From positions 1 through 46,177 of the forward strand of contig JAAYQX010000019.1 in NCBI GenBank assembly GCA_012519085.1: a stretch of DNA of 46,177 bases. The letters are read 5' to 3'. Source of the DNA: Clostridiaceae bacterium (lineage in GTDB: Bacteria > Bacillota > Clostridia > Saccharofermentanales > DTU023). Made by a program: the position numbers and the translations under genes. The notes below the pieces were generated by a model that saw nothing but the letters and a program-made list of their open reading frames with translations, made no database searches and was not told the DNA's origin. Below are positions 19,216 through 29,562 of this stretch, piece after piece. Numbering within the stretch: the first letter of the stretch is position 1; every line of letters starts with the position of its first letter.

Positions 19216-20937
19216 TCAGCTGTACAGATCTCTCCTGTAATGGCCGCGCTCGCCGAAGATTTCCGCCACTCTAGCCGCTACTTCCGCTACCGGCACCGCA
19301 ATTTCTTGTTCTTCCTTCAGGAGCTTAAACCCGACTTTGCCGTCCTTGAGATCGCGTCCCAGTGTGATCCTGGCATAAGCACCGATCAAATCCATATCAT
19401 TGAATTTGACACCGGCGCGCTCATCTCTGTCATCCAGCATCACATCATAGCCCTGCCGGGTCAGAAGTTCATATAGCTCATCAGCCACTTGCATCTGCTC
19501 AGCATTATTAATATTGACTACGACAATCGCAACCTCGACCGGGGCAATCTCTTTGGGCCAGAGGATGGCATTCTCAGTATGGTTCTGCTCGACTATAGCC
19601 GCTAAACAGCGCGCCGGGCCAATGCCGTAGCTGCCCATAAAGACCGGCCGGCGGACATTGTCCTGATCCGTATAGTAGACATCCATGGCCTCGGCATATT
19701 TAGTGCCCAGCTTAAATGTATTGCCGACCTCAATGCCGCGGGCAAAGCGGACCTTTCCTCCCTTGATCGAGCGATCGCCGGGTGCAATCATGCGCAGATC
19801 GGCGATCTGATGCTCCGGGAAATCGTCCAGATTGACATCAATCAAATGCTGATCGTCCTCATTAGCGCCGGTGATAAAATTTCTCATCAGGCTGATCTCC
19901 TGGTCAACCAGGAGCGGGATCTCCAGACCGACCGGGCCGGCAAAACCCACCGGAGCTCCCGTCACCCGCTCAATATCGGCTGCTGTAGCGAGCGCGCTCT
20001 CAAAGCCGCCTACCAACTTTCTCAACTTGGTCTCATTGACATCGCGGTCACCGCGGACACAGACCGCATAGAGCTCGCCGTCGACATCATAGATCATGGT
20101 CTTGACGAACATTGTGGCCGGCAAATCGAATAGAGCGGTAACTTGTTCGATTGTTTTGGCGCCCGGTGTAGGTACTTTGCTATAAGGACGCTTTTCTTCA
20201 GTAGATTCTGTACCCTCCAAGACACAAGGAGTTACTTCGATATTAGTCGCGTATTTATTCTCATCATCAATCACCAGAATATCTTCGCCGATCGGGGACA
20301 GGGCCTGGAATTCCTCGGACAGCAGGCCGCCCATCACGCCGGTATCCGCTGTCACGATCACATAATCGAGATGCAGGCGGTCAAATATATTCTTGTAGGC
20401 CTGGAACATCTTGCCATAGGCGACATCAAGACCCGCCAGATCGCGGTCAAAAGTATAGGCATCTTTCATAGTGAACTCACGCACCCTGATCAAACCGAAG
20501 CGAGGTCTTGGCTCATCCCGATACTTGCTCTGGAATTGATAGAGGCTGAGCGGGAGATCTTTATAAGAGCGGATATGCATCCGGGCAGCGGAAGCAAACA
20601 GTTCCTCGTGCGTCGGTCCCAGCACGAAAGGGCGCTGGAAACGATCTTGCAAGCAAAACATACTATTGCCGAATGTCTCCCGGCGGCCGGATTCGATATA
20701 GACCTCTTCCGGAATCAGCGCCGGCATAACTAACTCGTGCGAATCGATCGCATTCATTTCCTCGCGAATAATGCGCTCAACCTTGCGCTTGGCCAAAAGA
20801 CCCAGCGGGAGCATCATATAGATCCCGGCTGAACTTTTTTTGATCATGCCCGCCCGCACCATCAGATTGCCGCTGGCCGATTCCTCATCATGCTGATCTT
20901 CTCTTAAAGTAAAAAAGTAACCCTTAGATAAACGCAT
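19216..20937 (-). CDS. proS: Prolyl-tRNA synthetase (bacterial type, with editing insertion)
   Basis: LREDQHDEESASGNLMVRAGMIKKSSAGIYMMLPLG; GPTHEELFASAAR; RDEPRPRFGLIRVREFTMKDAYTFD. Confidence 0.96.
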   Translation of the reverse strand: MRLSKGYFFTLREDQHDEESASGNLMVRAGMIKKSSAGIYMMLPLGLLAKRKVERIIREEMNAIDSHELVMPALIPEEVYIESGRRETFGNSMFCLQDRFQRPFVLGPTHEELFASAARMHIRSYKDLPLSLYQFQSKYRDEPRPRFGLIRVREFTMKDAYTFDRDLAGLDVAYGKMFQAYKNIFDRLHLDYVIVTADTGVMGGLLSEEFQALSPIGEDILVIDDENKYATNIEVTPCVLEGTESTEEKRPYSKVPTPGAKTIEQVTALFDLPATMFVKTMIYDVDGELYAVCVRGDRDVNETKLRKLVGGFESALATAADIERVTGAPVGFAGPVGLEIPLLVDQEISLMRNFITGANEDDQHLIDVNLDDFPEHQIADLRMIAPGDRSIKGGKVRFARGIEVGNTFKLGTKYAEAMDVYYTDQDNVRRPVFMGSYGIGPARCLAAIVEQNHTENAILWPKEIAPVEVAIVVVNINNAEQMQVADELYELLTRQGYDVMLDDRDERAGVKFNDMDLIGAYARITLGRDLKDGKVGFKLLKEEQEIAVPVAEVAARVAEIFGERGHYRRDLYS

Positions 20938-21023
20938 AGTCTACACACCCCCCGCCGCTATAATCTCATTCATCACATTTTTAATAGATAAGTCGCCTGT
21001 TAATGAGCCGAACGCGTCGACAC

Positions 21024-21707
21024 TTAGTCCGCCAGCAATAGACGGGACAGTTCCTCAGGATCGACCCGGCTGCCGTCTTTATAAGCACGCATATTGCCCG
21101 AAGAAATCTCATCGATTAACAACAGTTCCTGCCGAGGAGACAATCCGAATTCAAATTTGATATCGTACAGCTCCAGCCCTTTGCTCTCCAGCTTAGCGGC
21201 AACGACAGCGGTGATTTGGCGTGTCAGCTCGACGAGTTCCTCGAATCTCTCACGGTCCATGATACCCAGAGCTGCCAAACCTTCAGCTGTGATCAAAGGA
21301 TCGTTGCGGTCATCATCTTTCAGGGTCACTTCCACATAAGCATCCAGGGGAGCGCCTTCGTCAATATATTTGCCATAACGCCGGTAAAAACTGCCGACAG
21401 CGCGGTAACGGCAGATAACCTCAACACCCTGACCGAAGAACGTAGTCGGCACCACTTCCATTTGTCCTGTGCTGAGATCGGAAGAAATATAATGAGTGGC
21501 AATGCCCTGGTCCGTCAGCAGCTCAAAGAACATTTTGCTGACTGCGAGATTGAGTTGACCTATGCCATCGATCGTCAGGCCTACGGTATTGGCACCCGGA
21601 TCAAATACTCCGTCACTGCCGGTTACCGTATCTTTAAACTGCAGGCAGTAATTGCCATTCTCCAGTGCGTAGACATCTTTAGTTTTTCCCGTGTAGACCT
21701 TTCTCAT
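21024..21707 (-). CDS. purC: Phosphoribosylaminoimidazole-succinocarboxamide synthase
   Basis: MRKVYTGKTKDVY...; LYDIKFEFGLSPRQELLLIDEISSGNMR. Start at 21707, preceded by GGAGGTT. Confidence 0.93.
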   Translation of the reverse strand: MRKVYTGKTKDVYALENGNYCLQFKDTVTGSDGVFDPGANTVGLTIDGIGQLNLAVSKMFFELLTDQGIATHYISSDLSTGQMEVVPTTFFGQGVEVICRYRAVGSFYRRYGKYIDEGAPLDAYVEVTLKDDDRNDPLITAEGLAALGIMDRERFEELVELTRQITAVVAAKLESKGLELYDIKFEFGLSPRQELLLIDEISSGNMRAYKDGSRVDPEELSRLLLAD

Positions 21708-22046
21708 TGAACTAACCTCCCAGGCAATTAACATAAACTGCACCCCCGCCCGATCGCAGTGATGCACCTATTCAGAATACCTGTTTGCCTGCGGATGGTC
21801 AAAACAATTTACCACACAGTCATAGGGAAGATTCTGAACAGCTATAGGGCAGAAAGGCTGTGCAGGATAATGACTAACTCTTTATTAACTTACAATACAT
21901 GTGTTTGGTAAACAGCGAGTATTTATTTTCTATTGGCTTCATCCTCATCCATTGTCTTAATGAGCTCTGCCTCTTCTTCCGGGTCCATTTCCCTGAATGT
22001 AACGGTATTATTCTTTTGCAAGACAATTAGCTCGTTTCGCTTCCGT

Positions 22047-23426
22047 CTACGGCAGATCGCTGACAACTCCAGTGAAAAGAGGAACATTGTCATAGACGAT
22101 CTCCCAGGCAAAGGGGCGGTCGAATTTCAGGACGATCATATCATCGTCCGGCTCTCTGGCAGCAGTAGGCTCCATAATTACGGTGGCCGCCGCCGCTTCG
22201 GTCCCTTGTTCATCAACCTTGACTCTGGCTTTCTGGAAGGTGTCGCCTACTATCAGATCGACCGGAGCTTCGTCATAGGTCATGATCCCTTGTAAAGATT
22301 CAGCTGTGAAGATACTGGGGGCCAGTCCTTGGAGTATTTTGCTCAGCCCGATATTGCTTTCCAGATCAAATTTGGGCAAAGTCAGAGCTACATCAGCTTC
22401 TTCAGTTTCGAAGGCTTTATCGGCCAGTAGAATATCTTTAGGTTTTACACTGCCTTTGGGCAGATAAAGATTCATTCTGGCGCCACCTTTGTATTTAAGT
22501 GATACCATTTGCCACTGTTCGGATTCAGCATAATCCAACAGAGAGCGATCATGCATCATATCGATTTCCGCCGTGTTGTTCAGGCCCTTGAATACTTCCT
22601 TATAAGTTGCATCAGAATCAAATTCGACTTCCCATTGGCCGAGGAAGTAAGTGGTATTGATCAGGATCAGTGATGTCTCGGGGTCAAGCTTATAGCCCTC
22701 TGCAAATAGAGGGTCGATCAACCCCTGGGTCTTTTCTTTCGTCCAACGGTTCAGCTCGGTCAGACTCTCCGGCCGCTCGAAATCCATCTTGACAGCTACA
22801 GCCTCGTAGTAAGACACAGCCTTCTGCAGAAAATCCGCCGCAAACTCATATTCCGTTTTGCCGGCCAGCATGGTATTGATATCTACTGTAAATTCCGCAT
22901 TGCCCAGCAGATTTTTGATCAAGAGACCAGAGGCTTGATTCAGCAGATCGAAGCTGTGATCCGAAGAGCCGGTCAAAAGCTCTTTCAGTTCGTCTGCTCC
23001 TTTGCCGGTGGCGCCATTGGCCAGAGTAGCAAAGGCCAGATAATAAGACATGGGAGAGAAAACAAAGCTGGTTTCTTCAATCTCTTGGATAATCTTGTTG
23101 CCGCTGCCACGGATGAGTTCGCCCAGCTTCCGATAGGTTTCCTGCACGGCGGGATCGGCTTTTGCCCCCGAGGCATCAAATGTTGCTTCTGTTTTAGCGA
23201 AAGTCAGGAATTGGTCCTGATGATCAACTTCGATTCCGGTATTCGGATCGGACTCGTCAGACAGGTTTTGCTCTATGTCTTTATCGGACGAGTTTAGCTC
23301 CTGGCTCTGATCTTCCCCTTGAGAATCCACTTTGCCGGTGGACGGGGTACAGCTGACCAGCAATGCTAGGATCAATACCAGGGTCAATATCTTAAATATG
23401 GATTTGTTTATTTTTTTCATCTTCAA
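22047..23426 (-). CDS. Serpin-family serine protease inhibitor, predicted lipoprotein
   Basis: Lipobox LLVSC; NTTYFLGQWEVEFDSDATYKEVF; RCL hinge VDEQGTEAAAATVIMEP; C-term FDRPFAWEIVYDNVPLFTGVV. Confidence 0.92.
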   Translation of the reverse strand: MKMKKINKSIFKILTLVLILALLVSCTPSTGKVDSQGEDQSQELNSSDKDIEQNLSDESDPNTGIEVDHQDQFLTFAKTEATFDASGAKADPAVQETYRKLGELIRGSGNKIIQEIEETSFVFSPMSYYLAFATLANGATGKGADELKELLTGSSDHSFDLLNQASGLLIKNLLGNAEFTVDINTMLAGKTEYEFAADFLQKAVSYYEAVAVKMDFERPESLTELNRWTKEKTQGLIDPLFAEGYKLDPETSLILINTTYFLGQWEVEFDSDATYKEVFKGLNNTAEIDMMHDRSLLDYAESEQWQMVSLKYKGGARMNLYLPKGSVKPKDILLADKAFETEEADVALTLPKFDLESNIGLSKILQGLAPSIFTAESLQGIMTYDEAPVDLIVGDTFQKARVKVDEQGTEAAAATVIMEPTAAREPDDDMIVLKFDRPFAWEIVYDNVPLFTGVVSDLP

Positions 23427-23639
23427 TCCTCATACCTTATATTTCTTAATACAGTATAATTTGACAAGTTGGTTTTGACCATTAATGGCCAACACCGCAC
23501 ACTGATGCAACTATATATTTTGCAAGCTTTGTGACGCTCTTGTCTTTTAGACGGTTTTGCTCCGGTTCCGGTTCCCGCAATTTCGAAATAATCTGCTCTA
23601 ATGATAAAATTAGACCAATAGCTAAAGGAGCATTTGGCC

Positions 23640-24770
23640 ATGAATTATGAAAGAAGACTTGATTCTCTGAGGCTGGAGATGTCCCGCCGCGGCCTCCGGG
23701 CCTATATTACTACCGCTGATGCTAATTGGGAGTATCTGGCGGGGATTCCAAGACTGGGCGGTGATACGACTAAGCACAGGCAACACAGTTCCCAGTACAC
23801 CTGCCTGGTGGTCACAGCCGATGATGTCGTGGCCTTGCTGCCGCATCTCAATATATACGGTATCAGAGACAAATTGCTGGACCGGAAAGTACCTGCCCGT
23901 TTCGTGACTTTCCCCGATGGCGATCTTGAAGGGCGGGTTATCAAAGACAGCCTGTTCAGCCTGGGGCTGTGCGGGAAAAAGGTCGGTGTCAGCCAGGATG
24001 TCACCGCAGCCCTGCTTTTGTTATTGCAAAACGAGATCAAAGCTGAAGTTTCCGATCATAATGATATTATCTTTGCTCTCAGAGCAGTCAAAGATGATGA
24101 AGAACTGTCCATGATCAGGCGCGGTGTCGAGATTACGGATCGGATCTATGAGGATCTGCTCCGGTTTATCCGCCCGGGCCAGATCGTCCGTGAGATTGAA
24201 GGGGAGATTGACCGCTTGATGGAGCATTATGGTGCCGGCAACAGCTCTTTTTCTACCTCTATCTATGCCGGGAACACCAGGCCGGACGTTTATTTTAGCA
24301 GTTCTAATGTCGAAGTTAAGAAGGGCTCAATCTTGGGGCTCGATTATGGTGTCCTCTATCAGGGATATTGCACCGACTTCGGCCGCACTGTTTTTGTCGG
24401 CGAGCCTACGGCTGAGGAACGCAAGATCCATGAACTGGTGATGGAAGCACAGCGCCGCGGCATGGCGGAGATGTATCCTGGTTCTTGCGGAGAGAGGGCT
24501 GATGCTGCCGCCAGAAAGGTTCTGACTGATGCCGGTTATGGTGACAGATTTATCCACAAATTGGGGCACGGGATCGGTCTCGATGTGCATGAATGCCCTT
24601 TCCTGGCTCCGGGCGAGACTACTCCTTTCCGACAGGGCATGGTCTTTACCGTTGAACCCAGTGTGTTTATCCCGGGCAAAGGTTTTATCCGGGTTGAAGA
24701 CGAGGTTTTGATTACATCTTCCGGCTGCGAAATTATGAGTCGGATTAGCCATAATCTGACAGTAGTGTAG
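23640..24770 (+). CDS. pepP: M24-family aminopeptidase (Xaa-Pro peptidase)
   Basis: GLDYGVLYQGYCTDFGRTVFVG, HKLGHGIGLDVHECPFL, FTVEPSVFIPGKGFIRVEDEVLIT (metal ligands). ATG 23640 has AAGGAG at 9 nt. Confidence 0.9.
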   Translation: MNYERRLDSLRLEMSRRGLRAYITTADANWEYLAGIPRLGGDTTKHRQHSSQYTCLVVTADDVVALLPHLNIYGIRDKLLDRKVPARFVTFPDGDLEGRVIKDSLFSLGLCGKKVGVSQDVTAALLLLLQNEIKAEVSDHNDIIFALRAVKDDEELSMIRRGVEITDRIYEDLLRFIRPGQIVREIEGEIDRLMEHYGAGNSSFSTSIYAGNTRPDVYFSSSNVEVKKGSILGLDYGVLYQGYCTDFGRTVFVGEPTAEERKIHELVMEAQRRGMAEMYPGSCGERADAAARKVLTDAGYGDRFIHKLGHGIGLDVHECPFLAPGETTPFRQGMVFTVEPSVFIPGKGFIRVEDEVLITSSGCEIMSRISHNLTVV

Positions 24771-24895
24771 CTGCGACAATCTGCAATTTCAGCATCATAT
24801 GCGGCTTAATTTTGTGACACGAGCTTCAGACCGGGTTGCGGCCGGCCTAAGCCTAAAATAGATAACAATCGTATTAATTACATTCAGGAGGAAAT

Positions 24896-26074
24896 ATGCG
24901 TATCGTTCATCTGGCAGATCTGCATCTGGGAATCCGTGTTTACGGCTTTTCACTGCTGGATGACCAGAAGCATATTCTCAATCAGATCCTGGAGAAAATT
25001 GAACAGATCGGGCCTCAAGCGGTTTTGATCTGCGGCGATGTGTACGACAAGGCACAGCCTTCGTCAACTGCAGTTTCTCTGCTTGATGACTTTTTCCGCA
25101 GGCTGTTGCAATGCGGATGTGAAGTCCTGGTCATCCCCGGCAATCATGATTCAGCGGAGCGACTGGCATTCGGAGCTGCGATTTTCAGGCATCAGGGCCT
25201 TCATATCGCCGGACCTTTTGCCGGTCGGCCGGAGATAGTTACCTTGCAGGACGCAGCGGGTGAAGTTGACTTTGTACTCTTGCCTTTCCTGCGCCCTGCC
25301 GTGGTCAGACCATTTGCCGGCAACGAAGACATCAATACCGCGGCGGCAGCGGTCAAATTTGCCCTGTCACAGATAGACTATCGGCCGGGACGCCGTTATG
25401 TACTGCTAGCCCATCAATTTGCCGTAGCGGGCGGGAGCTTGCCGCAGCAGTCGGAATCGGAAATGATCTACGCCGGCGGTATTGAGTCCGTGGATATTTC
25501 GTTATTTGAGCCTTTTTCCTATGTTGCTCTGGGTCATCTGCACAAGCCGCAGCGCATGGGTCAAAACCATATCCGCTATGCGGGTTCACCGCTTAAATAT
25601 TCTTTCAGCGAGAGCAAGCCGGATAAGATTTTGTTGCAAATTGACTTGCCGGGTACAGGGGATGCAATTTGTACGGAGCATCCGCTCCGGCCGCTACATG
25701 ATCTCAGAGTGTTGCGCGGTGCCTTTGCCGACCTGATGGCTGAGGGGGCCCAGCTGCTGTCGGCAGATGACCGGACCAGATTTGACTATCTCAAAGTAGT
25801 GCTCACAGATGATGATGTCCTGGTAGATCCACTGCCGAATCTGCGCCAATATTATCCGCATATCATGCAGATGCAATTGGAGAAGGCCGGTCATGACCCC
25901 ATCGAAGTCGCTCAGGAAATAGATGGTGATGATCTGATCAGTACTACACCGGGCGAGATGTTTGCCCGTTTTTATTCCAGCAGGACAGGGAAAGAGTTCA
26001 GGCAGGAAGATGTCAAAATCCTGCAGCGCCTGGAAATTAAAGGCAGCAGTGAACTCCAGGGGGCAGAACAATGA
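24896..26074 (+). CDS. sbcD: Exonuclease subunit SbcD
   Basis: MRIVHLADLHLGIRVYG, CGDVYDKAQPSS, IPGNHDSAERL, ALGHLHKPQ calcineurin-like motifs. Confidence 0.95.
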   Translation: MRIVHLADLHLGIRVYGFSLLDDQKHILNQILEKIEQIGPQAVLICGDVYDKAQPSSTAVSLLDDFFRRLLQCGCEVLVIPGNHDSAERLAFGAAIFRHQGLHIAGPFAGRPEIVTLQDAAGEVDFVLLPFLRPAVVRPFAGNEDINTAAAAVKFALSQIDYRPGRRYVLLAHQFAVAGGSLPQQSESEMIYAGGIESVDISLFEPFSYVALGHLHKPQRMGQNHIRYAGSPLKYSFSESKPDKILLQIDLPGTGDAICTEHPLRPLHDLRVLRGAFADLMAEGAQLLSADDRTRFDYLKVVLTDDDVLVDPLPNLRQYYPHIMQMQLEKAGHDPIEVAQEIDGDDLISTTPGEMFARFYSSRTGKEFRQEDVKILQRLEIKGSSELQGAEQ

Positions 26075-29000
26075 AGCCGCGCAAATTGATCTTGCAAGCT
26101 TTCGGCCCTTATGCCGGCACCGAAGAGATAGATTTTACTTGTTATCCTTCCGGCCTGTTCCTGATTTCCGGAGATACCGGCTCCGGCAAAACTACGATCT
26201 TTGATGCCATCTGTTTTGCGCTCTATGATACGGCATCCGGCAGCTGGCGCCAGACGCGTTATCTGCGCTCGGATTATGCCCCGCCGGCTCTGCCGACCTT
26301 TGTCAGCCTGGAATTCGAGCATCAGGGAAAAATCTATACTGTGCGGCGCAGCCCCGCCTATCAGAGAGAAAAGCTCAGAGGCGACGGCCTTACCGATCAG
26401 CCTGCGGAAGTTGAGCTAACATTGCCTGATGGCCGTGTGCTCACGCGCAAGAGCGATGTCAATGCCGAGATCGAGAAACTGCTGGGTCTCGATGTTACTC
26501 AATTCCGGCAGATCGCCATGATTGCACAGGGTGAATTTCGCAATCTGCTCAATGCCTCCAGCAGGGACCGGATCGATATCTTCCGCCGCATTTTTGCTAC
26601 GGAGCAATATCTGCAGGTTCAGGAAGCATTGAGAACTGAGGCCGGTAGATTAAGCGCTGAGGTACAGATGCAGACTGCTATCTTGATTCGCACTTTGAGC
26701 CCACTGTCGGAATACAGTGAACAATATGCTCTCGGGATTCCGCAATTCGAGGCTATCCAAGCTGACGAAGTCAGGGCGACCGTGCCTCTGTTACTGGAAA
26801 AGCTGCAGCAGGTCCTGGAAATAACCGCTAAGGAGCTCAGCAATAGAGAAAGCAAAATCAGTCGGAAGGAGGAGCAGCAGCGCCAGCTGTTGCAACAGGA
26901 GCAAAAGGCCGCTGCTCATAATGAAAAAGTAAAGCGGTGGCACCGGCTGACCGCCCAACAAAAAGTACTCCAAGACTCGAAAGAGACAGCTGAGCTGGAT
27001 GCGAAGAGACTGGCCCTGACCCAGAGGATCCGGCGAGAGATCCTGCCGCTTGCTACCGAGCTGGAACGCCTGCAAGCAGAAGCGGCAGAGCTGGAAAGCG
27101 ATTTAAAACAGACTACTGCTGCCGTGGCCGCAACCACAATACAGTTGGCAGCAGCTACGGCCGCGGTTCAGACTGCTCGGGAGTCCGCACAGAAAACATC
27201 CGGACTGCGGGCAGCTGTCGTCAAGTTGGAAGCGGAAGTCGAGCTCTGGCAACGACAGGTTGAGACTCTGGAGCAGATCAATCAAAAAACGAAGTTAAGA
27301 GATAATAAAAGTCATCGGCTCACCGCAGTCGAGCAGGAAATCAAAAGCGGGCAGGCCAGACAGGTAGAATTGCAGGCGGCAATTGAGCAAGATCAGAAAG
27401 CCGGTGAGGAGCTGCAAATTGCCAGACACCGGAGGGAGCAGATCTTACAGCAGATCTCGGATTGGGAGCAGCTGCAGTGCCGGCAAAAGGATCTTGAGAC
27501 GGATGCGCAGGCGCTTGCAGATAAAGAACGGCAGCAGCAGAAATTGATACAGCAATTGAAGCTGGCCCAGGACCGTTATCAGGCGGCATATGCCCTCTAT
27601 CTTGCCAATCAGGCAGGGCTTTTGGCACAGGAGCTGAAGGCAGACCAACCTTGCCCGGTCTGTGGCTCAACCAGTCACCCGGACAAGGCTGTGCTGCAGG
27701 AGGGTGCTCTTACCGCCGAGGAAGTAGAGGCCCTGTCTGTCCAGGCGCAAGAACTGGCCGGGCTCAGCTCCGTCCAGCTGAAGGATATTGAATTATCCTC
27801 AACGCATTGGCAAAAGGAACTGGCTCAAATCAGTGACCGCCTGGAGCAGCTGGCGACGTCACTTAGCATAGATTTTCCTGACATATTGTCGGCGGCAGAA
27901 AGTCTGTCGGCAGACGATAGACAGCTGATCCTGAAGCAATTGCAGTTGGTAGCAGTTTCCTGCCAAGAAGCGCTGGTCTGCTCAAAGACGAAAATTGAGC
28001 ATGAATTAACGCTGGCCGAGCAAAAACTCAGCCGCCGGGAGACGAATTTCGCCGCACTCAAAGCGCTTCAGCCGCAGCTTAGCAAGCTGGAACAGCAAAA
28101 TCAGGAGCTGAAGACCGAAGTCAGCAAGCTCGATCTTGAACTGGCCGGTCTGAAAGATGTTGCCGCAGAGAGGCAGAAAAACCTGACCATGTCTGATGCC
28201 GATGCAGCCCGAAACAAGCTGGAGCAGCTTAGTTCTACCATTGCCGAACTGGAAAGCCGGCTCAAAGCGACAGAGACTGAACAGTCGCAATTGCAGCTGG
28301 CGCAGCAAAAACAACAGACCAGGCAGGAAGAACTGGCAGCCAGGCAACAAAAGAACAGAGCCGAACTGGCAACTGCGGCAGATAGATTAGCGACCAAGAT
28401 TAAAACTGCCGGCTTTGCTCCTGACAGTCCCTGGCGTGATTCCTTGCTGGATGAAGAGGCAGAAACAGCCTTGGCTGAACAGGTAGCAGCCCGCAAGAGC
28501 CAGGAGGAGCTGCTGAAACATGATCTGGCACAGATTGAGCCTCAGTACCGTCAGCAGGAGCTGATAGATCAGGACGCACTAACTGCCGCAGTCGAGGCAG
28601 CGTCAGCAGAGCTGAAGCAACAGCGAGCCGACCACGGTGCCTATAAACTTCACACGGACAAACTGCGCCGGATTCGGACAGATTTGCAGCAGCAATGGAG
28701 TGAGCTGGACGAGCTGACACAGGATGAAGCCAGAGTGAGGTATCTTTCTGATGTTGCCAATGGCAGGATCGCCGGCGCAGAGAAAATCAGTTTTGAAGCC
28801 TGGATTCAGGCCTGGCATTTCGCACGCATCATCAAGCGGGCCAATTACAGATTCCATGACCTCAGCAATGGTCAGTATCGACTGGTGCATGGCAGTGCCG
28901 AAGACCTGCGCGCCCAGAGCGGGCTTGATCTGGCAGTGCTGGATTATCACACCGGCAAGATCAGACCCGTCTCGACTCTTTCCGGCGGTGAGACTTTTAA

Positions 29001-29274
29001 TGCTGCTTTATGTCTGGCACTCGGTTTATCGGATGTCATTATGGAGTACGCCGGCGGCGTTGAGCTGGATATTCTCTTTATTGACGAAGGCTTTGACAAT
29101 CTGGATGAGCATTTCCTGCAGTTGACCATGGAAACATTGTTGGAACTCTCGGAGGGCAAGAGGCTGATCGGAATTATCTCCCATACCAGTATCCTCAAAG
29201 ATAATATCAGTCCCCAGCTGCAGGTGAAGAGCACACCCGGCGGCAGCAGCATCAATTGGTCCGGTCTGGGTTAA
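26071..29274 (+). CDS. sbcC: Exonuclease subunit SbcC (SMC-like ATPase)
   Basis: FLISGDTGSGKTTIFDAICFALYD Walker A; long coiled coils; CPVCGS zinc hook; TLSGGETFNAALCLALGLSD; LFIDEGFDNLD. Confidence 0.96.
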   Translation: MKPRKLILQAFGPYAGTEEIDFTCYPSGLFLISGDTGSGKTTIFDAICFALYDTASGSWRQTRYLRSDYAPPALPTFVSLEFEHQGKIYTVRRSPAYQREKLRGDGLTDQPAEVELTLPDGRVLTRKSDVNAEIEKLLGLDVTQFRQIAMIAQGEFRNLLNASSRDRIDIFRRIFATEQYLQVQEALRTEAGRLSAEVQMQTAILIRTLSPLSEYSEQYALGIPQFEAIQADEVRATVPLLLEKLQQVLEITAKELSNRESKISRKEEQQRQLLQQEQKAAAHNEKVKRWHRLTAQQKVLQDSKETAELDAKRLALTQRIRREILPLATELERLQAEAAELESDLKQTTAAVAATTIQLAAATAAVQTARESAQKTSGLRAAVVKLEAEVELWQRQVETLEQINQKTKLRDNKSHRLTAVEQEIKSGQARQVELQAAIEQDQKAGEELQIARHRREQILQQISDWEQLQCRQKDLETDAQALADKERQQQKLIQQLKLAQDRYQAAYALYLANQAGLLAQELKADQPCPVCGSTSHPDKAVLQEGALTAEEVEALSVQAQELAGLSSVQLKDIELSSTHWQKELAQISDRLEQLATSLSIDFPDILSAAESLSADDRQLILKQLQLVAVSCQEALVCSKTKIEHELTLAEQKLSRRETNFAALKALQPQLSKLEQQNQELKTEVSKLDLELAGLKDVAAERQKNLTMSDADAARNKLEQLSSTIAELESRLKATETEQSQLQLAQQKQQTRQEELAARQQKNRAELATAADRLATKIKTAGFAPDSPWRDSLLDEEAETALAEQVAARKSQEELLKHDLAQIEPQYRQQELIDQDALTAAVEAASAELKQQRADHGAYKLHTDKLRRIRTDLQQQWSELDELTQDEARVRYLSDVANGRIAGAEKISFEAWIQAWHFARIIKRANYRFHDLSNGQYRLVHGSAEDLRAQSGLDLAVLDYHTGKIRPVSTLSGGETFNAALCLALGLSDVIMEYAGGVELDILFIDEGFDNLDEHFLQLTMETLLELSEGKRLIGIISHTSILKDNISPQLQVKSTPGGSSINWSGLG

Positions 29275-29402
29275 GGATTTAGGGCCGGAGCTTCCGGAAA
29301 AATTCGATGCTTGGGTATCAACTTCTGAGCCGGATCGAAGCTAAGCGGAGAGGCAGAGAGCTATCAATGACGCTTTCGGCACATAATGCGATTGATCGAC
29401 CA

Positions 29403-29430
29403 GTTGTTGCATAATTGTTGTTGCATAATT
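29403..29430. repeat. Perfect 14-bp tandem duplication
   Basis: gttgttgcataatt x2. Confidence 0.9.
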
Positions 29431-29457
29431 AAAACTAAACCGGTCTTCTTAATCATC

Positions 29458-29486
29458 TTGAGAGAAAGATCAGTAATTGTTAAAAT
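29458..29486 (+). promoter_or_regulatory. Putative sigma-70/A promoter of aminotransferase-serA-DUF1015 operon
   Basis: TTGAGA - 17 nt - TAAAAT. Confidence 0.6.
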
Positions 29487-29562
29487 AGTCTAGCTATATG
29501 CTTCGCTCGTCGTTTTGGGGGGCGAAGTTAATATTAGAAAATAATCGCTATCAGGAGGATAT

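Noticed and set aside
21923-22111. 62-aa minus ORF after/overlapping the serpin 3' end (RNELIVLQKNNTVTFREMDPEEEAELIKTMDEDEANRK)
   Set aside because: The non-overlapping part is a plausible ~32-aa acidic microprotein with a TTG start, but I see no RBS and no other support.
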